Virus record (IMG/VR): IMGVR_UViG_3300025151_008080
Coordinates: 1-64,000 of that record
DNA length: 64,000 nucleotides
DNA from: a virus
Strand: one strand, 5' to 3'
The notes beneath the pieces are model-generated. The model was given only the letters and a program-made list of their open reading frames with translations, was not told the origin of the DNA and searched no databases. Shown here piece by piece: positions 1 to 7,853 of the stretch; within the stretch, counting starts at the first letter, position 1, and each line of letters starts with the position of its first letter. A program made the position numbers and the translations under genes.

Positions 1-1
1 T

Positions 2-208
2 ATCTATAATATTAGAAGCTTAGATACATCTAATCCTGTTGTGGCTGGGTTGTTGGGATATACCTATAATGGAGACTTTGGTCTAGATCATAAACCATCG
101 CAGCTGTTAGCAGACTTAATTGGTGCTCAACCAGATGAAGATGCAATAGAGCGTATCTTTTACAATACAAGTCAATTCAAGCGGATTATTAAAAGAAAGT
201 ATTGGTAA
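2..208 (+). CDS. C-terminal fragment of a gene cut by the window edge; possible DpdA-type guanine transglycosylase
   Basis: An open frame runs from base 2 to a TAA at 206-208, giving the last 68 residues of a longer protein. It starts with IRSLDTSNPVVAGLLG and ends in a basic tail (KRIIKRKYW). The Arg-Ser-Leu-Asp-Thr-Ser-x-Pro element and a later KPSQLLADLI resemble C-terminal parts of TGT-like phage proteins as I remember them; this is not a firm family match. The context supports it: the stop codon shares its A with the ATG of a formyltransferase, and queF, an Nmad1 gene and a kinase follow. If correct, the enzyme would exchange guanine in DNA for a 7-deazaguanine base. The catalytic part lies outside the window, so the call is inference. 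Confidence 0.4.
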   Translation: MYNIRSLDTSNPVVAGLLGYTYNGDFGLDHKPSQLLADLIGAQPDEDAIERIFYNTSQFKRIIKRKYW

Positions 209-783
209 TGAAGTGGGTTGCGTTCTTTAGTCAAACTGGTTCAGAGATAGTAAATATCTCTAAAAAACTTAATAGATGGCCTGATCTTGTTGTTACGAAT
301 AAACAAGAAAGTGAATCAACTAATATAAATCTAGTGTACCACTATAAAGACGGTGGTATCGTTACCCTACCTAAGTGGCCAGATATTACGGACTACTTTA
401 GGGCTGCTGACGCTCTTAACTATTCTATCTTAAGAGAAGAGTGGAGAGAGAATGTATTTGTTACTCTACACGGTTATCTAAGAATATTACCTGCAGGGTT
501 TACTAAAGCGTCAAATATTTATAATGGCCATCCTGGAGCTATTGAGCAATATCCTGAATTAAAAGGATTCAACCCTCAAAAGAAAGCATGGGATGGTAAA
601 TACGAGAAGGTAGGATGTGTTATCCATGAGGTAACACCAGAGCTCGATGATGGTCCTGTTGTATCTTCAGTGTTAATTGATAACAATTTTAACACATATG
701 AAGAGCTTGAGAGTGCGCTACATGACGAATCAACAAAACTGTGGATAGATTTTCTAACCTTGAATCTAAAAAACAAGAAATAA
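208..783 (+). CDS. PurN-like formyltransferase, candidate dPreQ1 formyltransferase (DpdN-like)
   Basis: This 191-residue protein has the formyltransferase N-terminal fold of glycinamide ribonucleotide transformylase. It shows the conserved Asn-Gly-His-Pro (N106, H108) and the later ELDDGP with D147; these match the PurN catalytic trio Asn106, His108, Asp144 in order and spacing. The N-terminus (FFSQTGSE) resembles the PurN phosphate loop. The ATG at 208 is chosen over the TTG at 202 because it gives a TAATG overlap with the upstream gene. The neighbours are base-modification genes, not purine biosynthesis genes. A phage dPreQ1 formyltransferase (DpdN) has been described for 7-deazaguanine DNA, so formylation of an aminomethyl-deazaguanine is likelier than a role in IMP synthesis. 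Family is confident; substrate is inferred. Confidence 0.75.
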   Translation: MKWVAFFSQTGSEIVNISKKLNRWPDLVVTNKQESESTNINLVYHYKDGGIVTLPKWPDITDYFRAADALNYSILREEWRENVFVTLHGYLRILPAGFTKASNIYNGHPGAIEQYPELKGFNPQKKAWDGKYEKVGCVIHEVTPELDDGPVVSSVLIDNNFNTYEELESALHDESTKLWIDFLTLNLKNKK

Positions 784-792
784 ATTTTTAAA

Positions 793-1146
793 ATGAAAAC
801 GTACGAAGAAATTAAAACAGAAGTAGAATCAGAATACCCTCAAACATGTGAGATGCTAAAAGAGCTTCTTGAGGAAGAGTATAAGTTGTTTATTAGAAAG
901 CAATACGATTATGGTCCTACAAATATTACTGTCGGTCAAGATATGAACAAACCAGATGGGCGGCAAGTTGCTAAGGCTGGTTTAGTTTTCCGTGTAAATG
1001 ATAAATTGCAGCGACTCGTAAACTTAATTGTCAAGAAAAGAGGTCTCGTAGAAGCAGCAAATGAGCCTATCGTTGATGCCTGGTCCGATACTAGTTTGTA
1101 TTGCAAAATTGCACAGCTAGTCGATAATGGTGTCTGGGGTAAATAA
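793..1146 (+). CDS. Nmad1 / DUF1599-type nucleotide-modification-associated protein
   Basis: A 117-residue protein with the pattern of nucleotide modification associated domain 1: KQYDYGPTNI, then GLVFRVNDKLQRLVNL, then EPIVDAWSDTSLYCKIAQL at the C-terminus. The charged residues in these blocks (Arg, Asp-Lys, Asp-x-x-x-Asp) look like a small helical active site. The family was named because its genes cluster with DNA-base modification genes in phages; no reaction is established that I know of. Here it sits 9 bases after the formyltransferase and 1 base before a P-loop kinase, in the same operon as queF, which fits a role in making or handling a modified nucleotide. Confidence 0.7.
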   Translation: MKTYEEIKTEVESEYPQTCEMLKELLEEEYKLFIRKQYDYGPTNITVGQDMNKPDGRQVAKAGLVFRVNDKLQRLVNLIVKKRGLVEAANEPIVDAWSDTSLYCKIAQLVDNGVWGK

Positions 1147-1147
1147 T

Positions 1148-1702
1148 ATGCTTATTTCATTTACAGGCGCGCAGAGTAGTGGTAAGACTACTCTGTTGCG
1201 TTATTTTTTAGAAGAACACGCTTGGGGTAGTGTAGATGAGGTAACTAGACGTATTCGCCGAGATGGTTTAAGTATTAATGATGGGGAAGCTGATTATAAT
1301 GATACACAATTAGCAATTTTTGCTGATCATATACAAAATATTTTTACGTATAGTGGTAAGCAAATGAATAACGTCTTAGATAGATGTATTGTAGATGGTT
1401 ACATATATACAAGATATTTTAGACAACAAGGTAAAGTAAATGAATTTGTAGATAAAATGTTTACATATGCTCTTAAAAGGTATATAGATAGGTATGATTA
1501 TATCTTTTATACTAATCCATATGATGTACCATTGATTAATGATGGAGAGAGATCAATGAGTAAGAGCTTTAGAAATGAAATTATTAGATTATACGAACAA
1601 CATATATTAGGTAAGTATCCTAATATTTTTATACTTGAAGGTAGTGTAGAAAATCGATATAATCAAATGAACGAAATATTACAGGATGACAAAATTAGAT
1701 AA
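1148..1702 (+). CDS. P-loop kinase/ATPase of the AAA_28 (NadR-like) type
   Basis: The 184-residue protein opens with MLISFTGAQSSGKTTLL, a Walker A motif at residues 6-14, followed by a DRC-x-x-D motif typical of small deoxynucleoside or NadR-like kinases. The ATG at 1148 is preferred over an upstream in-frame start at 1127 because the latter would overlap the Nmad1 gene and add seven residues before the P-loop. The gene lies between Nmad1 and queF and overlaps queF by 17 bases. A related kinase at 35247-35993 sits next to queE. The substrate is unknown; a nucleoside or base-modification intermediate is a reasonable guess from context. Confidence 0.65.
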   Translation: MLISFTGAQSSGKTTLLRYFLEEHAWGSVDEVTRRIRRDGLSINDGEADYNDTQLAIFADHIQNIFTYSGKQMNNVLDRCIVDGYIYTRYFRQQGKVNEFVDKMFTYALKRYIDRYDYIFYTNPYDVPLINDGERSMSKSFRNEIIRLYEQHILGKYPNIFILEGSVENRYNQMNEILQDDKIR

Positions 1703-2600
1703 CTCAAAAATAAGTAAGCACTTAGGTCAGGTTAGTCAATACAAATCTGAGTATGACGCTGGTCTATTAGTACGTGAACCTCGATCTAACAATCGAAGGC
1801 ATTTAAAAATTAAAGCATCTGACTTACCGTTTGTAGGTTGTGATGTTTGGAACGGGTATGAAGTATCTGCGTTAGCTAATAACGGAGTACCAGTATGTGG
1901 GGTAGCGAAAGTAGTTTATCCTAGCGATAGTAAATATATCGTTGAATCAAAGTCTATGAAGCTATATTGGAATAGTTTTAATATGACTAGACTCGGAGAT
2001 ACCTTTTCACAGGTTATTAAAAATCTTGAAAATACTGCTTCAGAAGACTTAAGTAGTTATCTTCAAACAGATGTAAGAGTAAGCGTCTTCCCATGTAAGA
2101 CAGATGTGAGTGGTGTTGCATACCCTTATGCTGAAGATCAATGGATTCGCTTAGAGAATAGTCGGAGCATTGATTCTGAGTGTTATTATATAAATGTCTA
2201 TAGCGAAGATCCTTCTCTTTTAGAAACAAAGGTCCCAGGAGTAAACGATGGTTATATGAAGGTAATGTCATCCTTGCTCAAAAGTAATTGTCGTGTTACT
2301 TCTCAACCTGACTGGGGTGATGTTTTTATTAAGCTAAGAGGTAAATATCATCCTGATGAGAGTGAGTTGCTTAAGTATATTGTGTCATTCAGAGATGAAT
2401 GTCACTTTCATGAAGAGATTTGTGAAACTATATTTACTCGACTTAATACAATATATGAGCCTGATGAGCTATCAGTAGCGTGTTTGTATGCAAGACGAGG
2501 TGGTTGGGATATTAATCCAATCAGAGCAACTCATGAACATCTAATTGAAGAGTTCTTATGGGAAGAAGAAATACCTTGGGTTAAGACTCTAAGGCAATAG
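1686..2600 (+). CDS. queF: NADPH-dependent 7-cyano-7-deazaguanine (preQ0) reductase QueF, long form
   Basis: The 304-residue protein is a full-length, two-domain (E. coli type) QueF that reduces preQ0 to preQ1 with NADPH. Visible landmarks are the ESKS NADPH-site motif (residues 87-90), the NSFN block, the catalytic Cys202 with Asp209 in NCRVTSQPD, the FHEE at 241-244, and ARRGGWDINPIR near the C-terminus. All key residues seem intact. It ends the rightward operon that starts with the cut-off gene, and a strong bidirectional hairpin follows. The other preQ genes (queE, queD, folE2 at 36-38.5 kb; queC at 51.7 kb) are elsewhere in the window. Because preQ1 rather than preQ0 is the product, the DNA base is expected to be preQ1-derived. 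Confidence 0.93.
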   Translation: MTKLDNSKISKHLGQVSQYKSEYDAGLLVREPRSNNRRHLKIKASDLPFVGCDVWNGYEVSALANNGVPVCGVAKVVYPSDSKYIVESKSMKLYWNSFNMTRLGDTFSQVIKNLENTASEDLSSYLQTDVRVSVFPCKTDVSGVAYPYAEDQWIRLENSRSIDSECYYINVYSEDPSLLETKVPGVNDGYMKVMSSLLKSNCRVTSQPDWGDVFIKLRGKYHPDESELLKYIVSFRDECHFHEEICETIFTRLNTIYEPDELSVACLYARRGGWDINPIRATHEHLIEEFLWEEEIPWVKTLRQ

Positions 2601-2608
2601 TAGACAAA

Positions 2609-2636
2609 AAAAGGCGGCCCTTACGGACCGCCTTTT
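2609..2636. terminator. Bidirectional intrinsic terminator between queF and the capsid gene
   Basis: AAAAGGCGG (2609-2617) pairs perfectly with CCGCCTTTT (2628-2636). After one C-A mismatch a further CC/GG pair closes a TTAC loop. A-rich and T-rich flanks on either side make it work on both strands. It lies between the convergent queF (+) and major capsid (-) genes, just after a doubled stop (TAGTAG) of queF. Confidence 0.88.
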
Positions 2637-2656
2637 GCTTTTATAATCAATTAAGA

Positions 2657-4201
2657 TTAGATATATACACCTTGATCGAAGGCATTAGCAGCACCAAGAC
2701 CCTTGACGAACACGACGTGGTAGTAGTTAGATGCACCAAATAAGTGATCAACAACACCATAACGTGTTAACATACCTACCTTCGGATAGAAGGAGTTAGG
2801 ATCAATAGAACGCTGTACCATAACCGGGATATAAGGACAGTAGATAATACCAGTATCATAATACTCAGGACCCTTATAACCAAGTAAAGCGTACTCAACT
2901 TGATTAGTACCGGTAGCGTTATTGGTAGTTGTTAAGTTGTACTGAGCTTCAGTACGAGTATCGCGATAGACGTTAAAACGACCACCAACGTTACCGACCT
3001 TACCAACACCAACTGGTTGTGTGTTAACGTTACCGTCAACTGTCATCCAAGAAAACTCAGGGAGCATTTCGAGAATAGCGCAAACCTTAGGAGTAGCAAC
3101 AATGAAGTTAGCAGCCCCACGTCTATTACGAACAGCGATTCTGTTTGCTTCAATGATTAATCTCTGATAGAAATCACGGTTTCTTTCAGCCATCCATCGA
3201 GCGTCTGCAGACTGTGGTTGGTATACAGAGAACCCTGTACCTTCACCAGCAACAATGCTAGCCTGAATCATACGAATGATCATTTCACGGTCGATTTCAG
3301 CCTGGATTTCATAAGACATAGCATTGGTTAACTCAGCGTCAACATCAATACCATTCATATTCTTAAGATCCTGCTCAAGTTCAACAGACCAACGAGCGCC
3401 TAATCTACGAGTACCAGCTTCAACAGCTGTCTTTTCGAAGCTAAGCTCAATTGTTGGTGCATTGTCACCGGCTTTATCAAGTTCGAAAGCTGATAAAGTA
3501 GCAGCAAAACCCTTGTCACCTTCTGCCATACCACCAGATAACCAGTGATTCGCTGCGAAGTTTTCACCTTCACCAGCATCACCGAGACCACCAGTCAAAC
3601 CATCAACATCAGTTGTTTGACCAGTAAAACCAGATCCTACGTAGTTATGACCCAACTCACCGCTCTTCTGACCACCAGTCTTGGCATTACCGCTAGAGGT
3701 AGCGACACCTTCTTGTGTACCAACAGCTGGTGCGACACCGGCGTTAGATTGCTCAAGAGTTTCACCTTTGAGATTTTTGTCGTTGTACTTGTAACGTAGA
3801 GCAAATGCTAATCCAACAGGACCAGACATCGGCTGAACACCAACGATCTCATTAGTGATTAACTCAGGGAATGTACGACGAATCATCGGTATAAGAATCT
3901 TCGGCAAACGAGCATCACCGGCTGCGTACGTGTCAGTACTTCCATAACCAGCTTGTCCTTGAGCATTCTGAGCTAAGTTGCTTCCAGAATATGAACTAAA
4001 TGCGCCACCGTCACCGCCGGCGGTATTAGCTTCCTTTAAACACCACTCTTCTTGGTTCTCAAGGAGAATGGCGGTGTTAAGACGCGTAGAAGCGTCCGAA
4101 ATAGCGTTAACTTTGTCAGAGGTATAGTCCAAAACAGGACTCCACTTCTCCAACAACTGCTCCGCTTTATTTGTATCAATATAATTTTGACCTTTATTCA
4201 T
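2657..4201 (-). CDS. 23: Major capsid protein (T4 gp23-like)
   Basis: The 514-residue protein matches gp23-type capsid proteins: an N-terminal pro-region with acidic coiled character, then the conserved block ending in GVQPMSGPVG (from about residue 120), and a C-terminal half with ELEQDLKNMNGIDVDAEL and DPNSFYPKVGMLTRYG. A prohead-protease site of the (L/I)-x-E type is visible at L55-K56-E57, close to the T4 maturation site, so the mature chain may start at A58. It follows scaffold, protease and portal genes, the T4 order. It is visibly richer in G and C than the glycan island. Residues 89-103 (TDTYAAGDARLPKIL) recur in the ADP-ribosyltransferase-like protein at 40538-41152. Confidence 0.95.
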   Translation of the reverse strand: MNKGQNYIDTNKAEQLLEKWSPVLDYTSDKVNAISDASTRLNTAILLENQEEWCLKEANTAGGDGGAFSSYSGSNLAQNAQGQAGYGSTDTYAAGDARLPKILIPMIRRTFPELITNEIVGVQPMSGPVGLAFALRYKYNDKNLKGETLEQSNAGVAPAVGTQEGVATSSGNAKTGGQKSGELGHNYVGSGFTGQTTDVDGLTGGLGDAGEGENFAANHWLSGGMAEGDKGFAATLSAFELDKAGDNAPTIELSFEKTAVEAGTRRLGARWSVELEQDLKNMNGIDVDAELTNAMSYEIQAEIDREMIIRMIQASIVAGEGTGFSVYQPQSADARWMAERNRDFYQRLIIEANRIAVRNRRGAANFIVATPKVCAILEMLPEFSWMTVDGNVNTQPVGVGKVGNVGGRFNVYRDTRTEAQYNLTTTNNATGTNQVEYALLGYKGPEYYDTGIIYCPYIPVMVQRSIDPNSFYPKVGMLTRYGVVDHLFGASNYYHVVFVKGLGAANAFDQGVYI

Positions 4202-4281
4202 AATTTATTATTGTTTCCTTTCATTTTTTCCGTTGCATTGGAGAATCAGGTAACAAATACCTCAACAGTTGTAAAGATTAC

Positions 4282-5166
4282 TTAGAGACGCATGTTAGCA
4301 AGCTCTTGAGCATATCCATGTACGTGAGATTTAGGTTGCTCAGATTTCTCTTCAACAACTTTAACCTCTGCATCCTTGGTCTTACGCTCCTTCACTGCTT
4401 CTTCCTTAAGAATCTCAAGAGATTCTTGAGCCTTCTTATCGAACATTGTCACTGTGTAATCAAAATTTTCTTCGATAAACGCGAGATCTTTATCTTTGAA
4501 TGTCTTTCTTACGAAATTACATTTCTTTTCATCAAGACCGTTTAGTTTCTTCTCTAAGAATAAGTCCTTCTTAATTGTATCTAACTCATCTTTAATAGAT
4601 TTGTTTTCACCTGTAAGATCAGAGATAGCTTTCTTAGATTCTTCAATGGTCTGCTTACCATCAACAACAGCTTCTCTAATAGACTCATTAGCAAGTACCA
4701 TATCAACAGATAAGCTCTTGCGTATATCTTTCAGTAAGTCATAAGCGCGACGGTTTTGAGTAGCTTCCTCAATCGCTTGTGTAGGAATAGCCTCGTCAAT
4801 ATATGAGTCAAGATAGTTTGAGACAGACTCTACTAATGTATCTTTGAGTGTAGTAGCTTCTTCGTTGAGTGCTGTTTGATATTTACGAATTACGTTCTGT
4901 AATTTACGTGTACGATCTTTATCAACCGCTTCAACGACCTTCTCTAATTTGGCGCAATGATCTTTGTCGATTGCTTCAATTAGTGTCTCTAACTTTTTCG
5001 AGTACTCTTCGTCCTGGGCCGTAAGAGCAGCTTCAGTCGCGATTTGCGCGCGCTCGTCAGCTTTCTTCTCGACAGCTTCGTTAAAAACTGTTTCTATAGA
5101 CTTAAGACTTTCTTCATTAAGAACGTCTTTACCTACTTCCTGTAATAAATCAGTTATCTTGCTCAT
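4282..5166 (-). CDS. 22: Prohead core scaffolding protein (T4 gp22-like)
   Basis: A 294-residue, highly charged, almost wholly helical protein with long Lys/Glu coiled-coil stretches, as expected of the internal scaffold around which the prohead shell forms. Its place between the prohead protease and the capsid gene is the T4 position of gene 22. The C-terminus (SHVHGYAQELANMRL) is the part that resembles T4-like gp22 tails. After assembly it is expected to be degraded by gp21. The reading frame is tightly packed: two bases separate its ATG from the stop of a 48-codon core-protein gene upstream. Confidence 0.88.
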   Translation of the reverse strand: MSKITDLLQEVGKDVLNEESLKSIETVFNEAVEKKADERAQIATEAALTAQDEEYSKKLETLIEAIDKDHCAKLEKVVEAVDKDRTRKLQNVIRKYQTALNEEATTLKDTLVESVSNYLDSYIDEAIPTQAIEEATQNRRAYDLLKDIRKSLSVDMVLANESIREAVVDGKQTIEESKKAISDLTGENKSIKDELDTIKKDLFLEKKLNGLDEKKCNFVRKTFKDKDLAFIEENFDYTVTMFDKKAQESLEILKEEAVKERKTKDAEVKVVEEKSEQPKSHVHGYAQELANMRL

Positions 5167-5168
5167 GA

Positions 5169-5315
5169 CTAAAATAAATTCTTTTTGGTTGTTTTAGCGA
5201 TCTTGTCTTTAATTTTCGCTTCGACTACTGCTTTAAGAATCTTATCAGCAGCAGCATAATTCTTATCAGCTAAATTGCTAATAAAAGACTTAATATGTGA
5301 CTTTTGGTCCATCAT
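5169..5315 (-). CDS. Small prohead core protein (gp67-like position)
   Basis: A 48-residue frame starting MMDQKSHIKSFISNL and ending in a Lys-rich tail (KDKIAKTTKKNLF). It occupies the gap between the prohead protease and scaffold genes, where T4-like phages carry a very short prohead core gene. Its start is marked by an ATAAATAATT motif directly before ATGATG. It has no membrane segment or Cys. The assignment rests on position, size and charge, so gp67-like is an inference; that it is a real gene is likely because the frame fills the gap exactly. Confidence 0.65.
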   Translation of the reverse strand: MMDQKSHIKSFISNLADKNYAAADKILKAVVEAKIKDKIAKTTKKNLF

Positions 5316-5325
5316 AATTATTTAT
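5316..5325 (-). promoter_or_regulatory. Late-promoter-like ATAAATAATT motif before the small core gene
   Basis: On the minus strand GATAAATAATT abuts the ATG at 5315. It is one substitution from the T4 late promoter TATAAATA. It leaves no room for a leader, so a transcript begun here would be leaderless. Confidence 0.5.
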
Positions 5326-5343
5326 CGTTTCCGTACGTGTTTT

Positions 5344-6000
5344 TTATATCTTTTGGATAAAGGCAATGATTTTTTCTGTAAGGTAATCATTGACGTCTTT
5401 CTTAGGTAGGTTGTTTAAACTATACTCAAAACCATCATATAGCTCTTCGAACTCCCCTTTCTTATTTAAAATCCATTGTTTTGACTCAAGTATACCGTTA
5501 ACAAATGCATCTGAATACGAAGGATCAGCAACACAATCAATAGCAATTAACTTTACATTTGATACTTTACCTACGTCTCCTTCTTGTTGTATTTCGCCTA
5601 ATGCTCTTGTTGACATACCAACACTGCAACCATCTTTAATTAAACTCTTTACGATTTGACCGCATGGTGTACTCAAGACCTTACTCTTACCAACAAAAAT
5701 ATTACCCTCTTGTTTCAACTCTGTTAAAATGTGGCAAGCCCGTTCCAGGTCTACCTCAGCAGCAGTAGGGTGATTTAACTCTCCCATAGCTCGTTTCGTG
5801 TTGATCATTTCATCAGTATAACGATTTACTTCTCGTTCCATATCAGAACGCTCATAAATACGCTTGTTCTTATTTACATCGTCTGTCTTTATCATCGGAC
5901 CAACGATATGAAGAGTAGGTTCCGATTTATTATTCTTTTCTTCTAAGACATAATCAAACTCAGATGGATCAGATTTTTCTACAAGTAACTTGAATGACAT
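5344..6000 (-). CDS. 21: Prohead core protein protease (T4 gp21-like)
   Basis: The 218-residue protein is a serine protease of the T4 prohead type, which cleaves capsid, scaffold and internal proteins after (L/I)-x-E during head maturation. It carries GELNHP with the candidate catalytic His77 and VGMSTRALG with the candidate nucleophile Ser130. The N-terminal GPMIKTDDVNKNKRIYE block, where the substrate-binding region begins, is also typical. It precedes the core, scaffold and capsid genes as in T4. Confidence 0.92.
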   Translation of the reverse strand: MSFKLLVEKSDPSEFDYVLEEKNNKSEPTLHIVGPMIKTDDVNKNKRIYERSDMEREVNRYTDEMINTKRAMGELNHPTAAEVDLERACHILTELKQEGNIFVGKSKVLSTPCGQIVKSLIKDGCSVGMSTRALGEIQQEGDVGKVSNVKLIAIDCVADPSYSDAFVNGILESKQWILNKKGEFEELYDGFEYSLNNLPKKDVNDYLTEKIIAFIQKI

Positions 6001-6009
6001 AGCGTTATA

Positions 6010-6019
6010 AATTATTTAT
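6010..6019 (-). promoter_or_regulatory. Late-promoter-like ATAAATAATT motif before the protease gene
   Basis: AATAAATAATT lies nine bases upstream of the ATG at 6000 on the minus strand, in the short gap after the gp4-like gene. Confidence 0.5.
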
Positions 6020-6024
6020 TGTCT

Positions 6025-6489
6025 CTACTTAGCTTTTCCCTGAAAAAGCTCTCTTTCTGTTAAGATTAAGAACTTATAACCATGATCTTCCGACCATTTT
6101 TTTGCAGCTTTCCATTTAGCTTGATTAACTTGATAAGTAGCTTGTTCATGCAAAAACGTACTTTGTTTCTTTCTTCCGCGCATTACTGGTCGTTGAGTTT
6201 GGCTAAATGGTTTAATCTCAACGAGGTACTTTACCTTCTTACCTCGTTGGTTTAATACTAAACTATTATCAACAAAATATCTATGGGATTTAGTATCTAC
6301 TGGGCTTATATACGGTACTATTATACCCTCACTTGTCCATTCTAGGACATTAGAGTTGTAGTCACACCATCTAAAGAAGTATAACTCCCACGAACTTCTA
6401 TACTGTGGGTATTTTTTGCCTTTGAATTTATTATAATATATCGGGCGATATATTCCTTTTTTAAATTCTCCTTTTTTCTGTAGGTTCAT
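6025..6489 (-). CDS. 4: Head completion protein (T4 gp4-like)
   Basis: The 154-residue protein matches the gp4/gp50 head-completion family: YRSSWELYFFRWCD followed by VLEWTSEGIIVPY, SPVDTKSHRYFVDN and a later YLVEIKPF. The family has an endonuclease-like fold (Glu/Asp/ExK pattern: E in SSWE, D in YFVDN, EIK) and is needed to finish filled T4 heads. Its stop-start junction shares one base with the gene upstream (position 6489). In T4 gene 4 is in another cluster, so its place between neck and protease genes is a rearrangement. Confidence 0.8.
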   Translation of the reverse strand: MNLQKKGEFKKGIYRPIYYNKFKGKKYPQYRSSWELYFFRWCDYNSNVLEWTSEGIIVPYISPVDTKSHRYFVDNSLVLNQRGKKVKYLVEIKPFSQTQRPVMRGRKKQSTFLHEQATYQVNQAKWKAAKKWSEDHGYKFLILTERELFQGKAK

Positions 6490-7841
6490 TATCCAACGAA
6501 AAACATAGGAGGTGCAGCATCACCAAAACCAGGACTAGCGCCAGTTGTGAGCATTGTTTCTAACTTCTCTTTTTCGGTTAAACCTTCTTGTAGTATACCA
6601 GTGTCAAGAGAACCACCACCTAATGAAAATTGTCCACCACCAAACTTACTACGAACTCTACCAATACTAATTTTACTTAACGCTAATGCATATTGATAAA
6701 CCCATGGCTCCTTAATCATGTCTCTTATTGTTTTTTCTACATAACAACTCACTACACCATAAAACCGCTCACCTGTTTTTGGTTCTGGTATTAATAGCAT
6801 ATGTTGAGTACGTTCATCAAACTTAAAATAACGTTTAGTAGATAGCATTTTTTCACGAGTTTCAAGCCACTGCTTTAAGATATACCAACTAATTAAATCA
6901 AAACCATAATTACCTAAAGCATAACTAAAATAAGTTTGTTGCGCTAAAGTTTGCTCAATAGTAAAGAGGGTATTTAAACTATTACTACTAGATTCTTCAT
7001 GGCTGTATACATCAATAACCTTACGTTTTTGTCTTGTTAAATCATCGAAGTAACCTATACGAGGTTTTTGTGTAGTAATGAGAGAGGTTGTTGTTGTGTC
7101 TGTTGATATTGCATTTCTGTTCGCGTTAACAGAACCTGCTTTAGTAGTATCGCTAGCTAATACAATACCTACTTTAACCTCATTAGTATAAGACCCGTCG
7201 ATTTGATCTGTTGTATTAGCTGGTATAGCGCTAATTTCAAATATTTCAGAAGAGGTTGTAAATACTTGACCGAACTCAGTCTCTTGTACATCAGCGGACT
7301 CTACAGTTGTATCACCAGATGTCGCTACTACAAGTGCTTTTGAAACCATAACATTTGTATCATCTAATACTACAGTAACAGTATACTCTGACGGATCAAC
7401 ATTTATATCTCCTACATTAAATTCAAACAATGGAATAAAAGTACTGTTACTATTTGCTTCGAAATTTTTTGCTGTAGTAGTTGCAACGTTTGTATTAGTA
7501 GATCTGGTTACCTCAATTGTAGATTCATACGTAGCGGTAAGTTCTGGCGTGAGAGTCATTAACTCTGAAATATCTAGACCTTTACCTCTCGTATACTTAT
7601 CGCTATCAAAAACTAAATGCTCTTCAGTATAGCCAGCATACTTACTAAACATTTCTACAGCGAGAGCAATGTTAGTAAAGATCTGATTACCATGAAGTTC
7701 TAAGTTAATAACAGGGTAACCTAAAGCATATGTAATTCTATCCGCTAAAAGCTCGTAATTACTTACAGTATTAGCTAGATATGTAGAAAATAGATGACTA
7801 CCTGCGCTTAAATAATCTGATGACCATGTATCTGTTGCCAC
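6489..7841 (-). CDS. Virion structural protein, probable neck protein (gp13-like)
   Basis: A 450-residue protein that starts with GTG (7839-7841). The first 120 residues contain an ordered helical part (YALGYPVINLELHGNQIF); residues 120-270 are Thr/Val/Asn-rich and beta-like; the C-terminal 200 residues carry a conserved region (YILKQWLETREKM, FDERTQHMLLIPEP, EPWVYQYALALSKI) that I associate with neck proteins of marine T4-like phages. The neighbours, portal upstream and head completion downstream, agree. The mid-section Thr-rich insertion makes it longer than T4 gp13 (about 309 residues). A structural role is confident; gp13 equivalence is tentative. Confidence 0.55.
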   Translation of the reverse strand: MATDTWSSDYLSAGSHLFSTYLANTVSNYELLADRITYALGYPVINLELHGNQIFTNIALAVEMFSKYAGYTEEHLVFDSDKYTRGKGLDISELMTLTPELTATYESTIEVTRSTNTNVATTTAKNFEANSNSTFIPLFEFNVGDINVDPSEYTVTVVLDDTNVMVSKALVVATSGDTTVESADVQETEFGQVFTTSSEIFEISAIPANTTDQIDGSYTNEVKVGIVLASDTTKAGSVNANRNAISTDTTTTSLITTQKPRIGYFDDLTRQKRKVIDVYSHEESSSNSLNTLFTIEQTLAQQTYFSYALGNYGFDLISWYILKQWLETREKMLSTKRYFKFDERTQHMLLIPEPKTGERFYGVVSCYVEKTIRDMIKEPWVYQYALALSKISIGRVRSKFGGGQFSLGGGSLDTGILQEGLTEKEKLETMLTTGASPGFGDAAPPMFFVG

Positions 7842-7843
7842 AT

Positions 7844-7853
7844 AATTATTTAT
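7844..7853 (-). promoter_or_regulatory. Late-promoter-like ATAAATAATT motif before the neck gene
   Basis: CATAAATAATTAT is followed at once by the GTG start at 7841 and overlaps the stop codon of the portal gene. The same arrangement with GTG recurs at 35245-35254. Confidence 0.5.

Noticed and set aside
3324-3799. Open frames on the plus strand inside the capsid gene
   Set aside because: They are antisense to a clear gp23 gene and encode Ser/Thr-rich sequence without family features; typical shadows of the opposite strand.
4306-5197. Plus-strand frames inside the scaffold gene
   Set aside because: They mirror the coiled-coil coding sequence and give Ser/Phe/Leu-rich products; no start signal fits.
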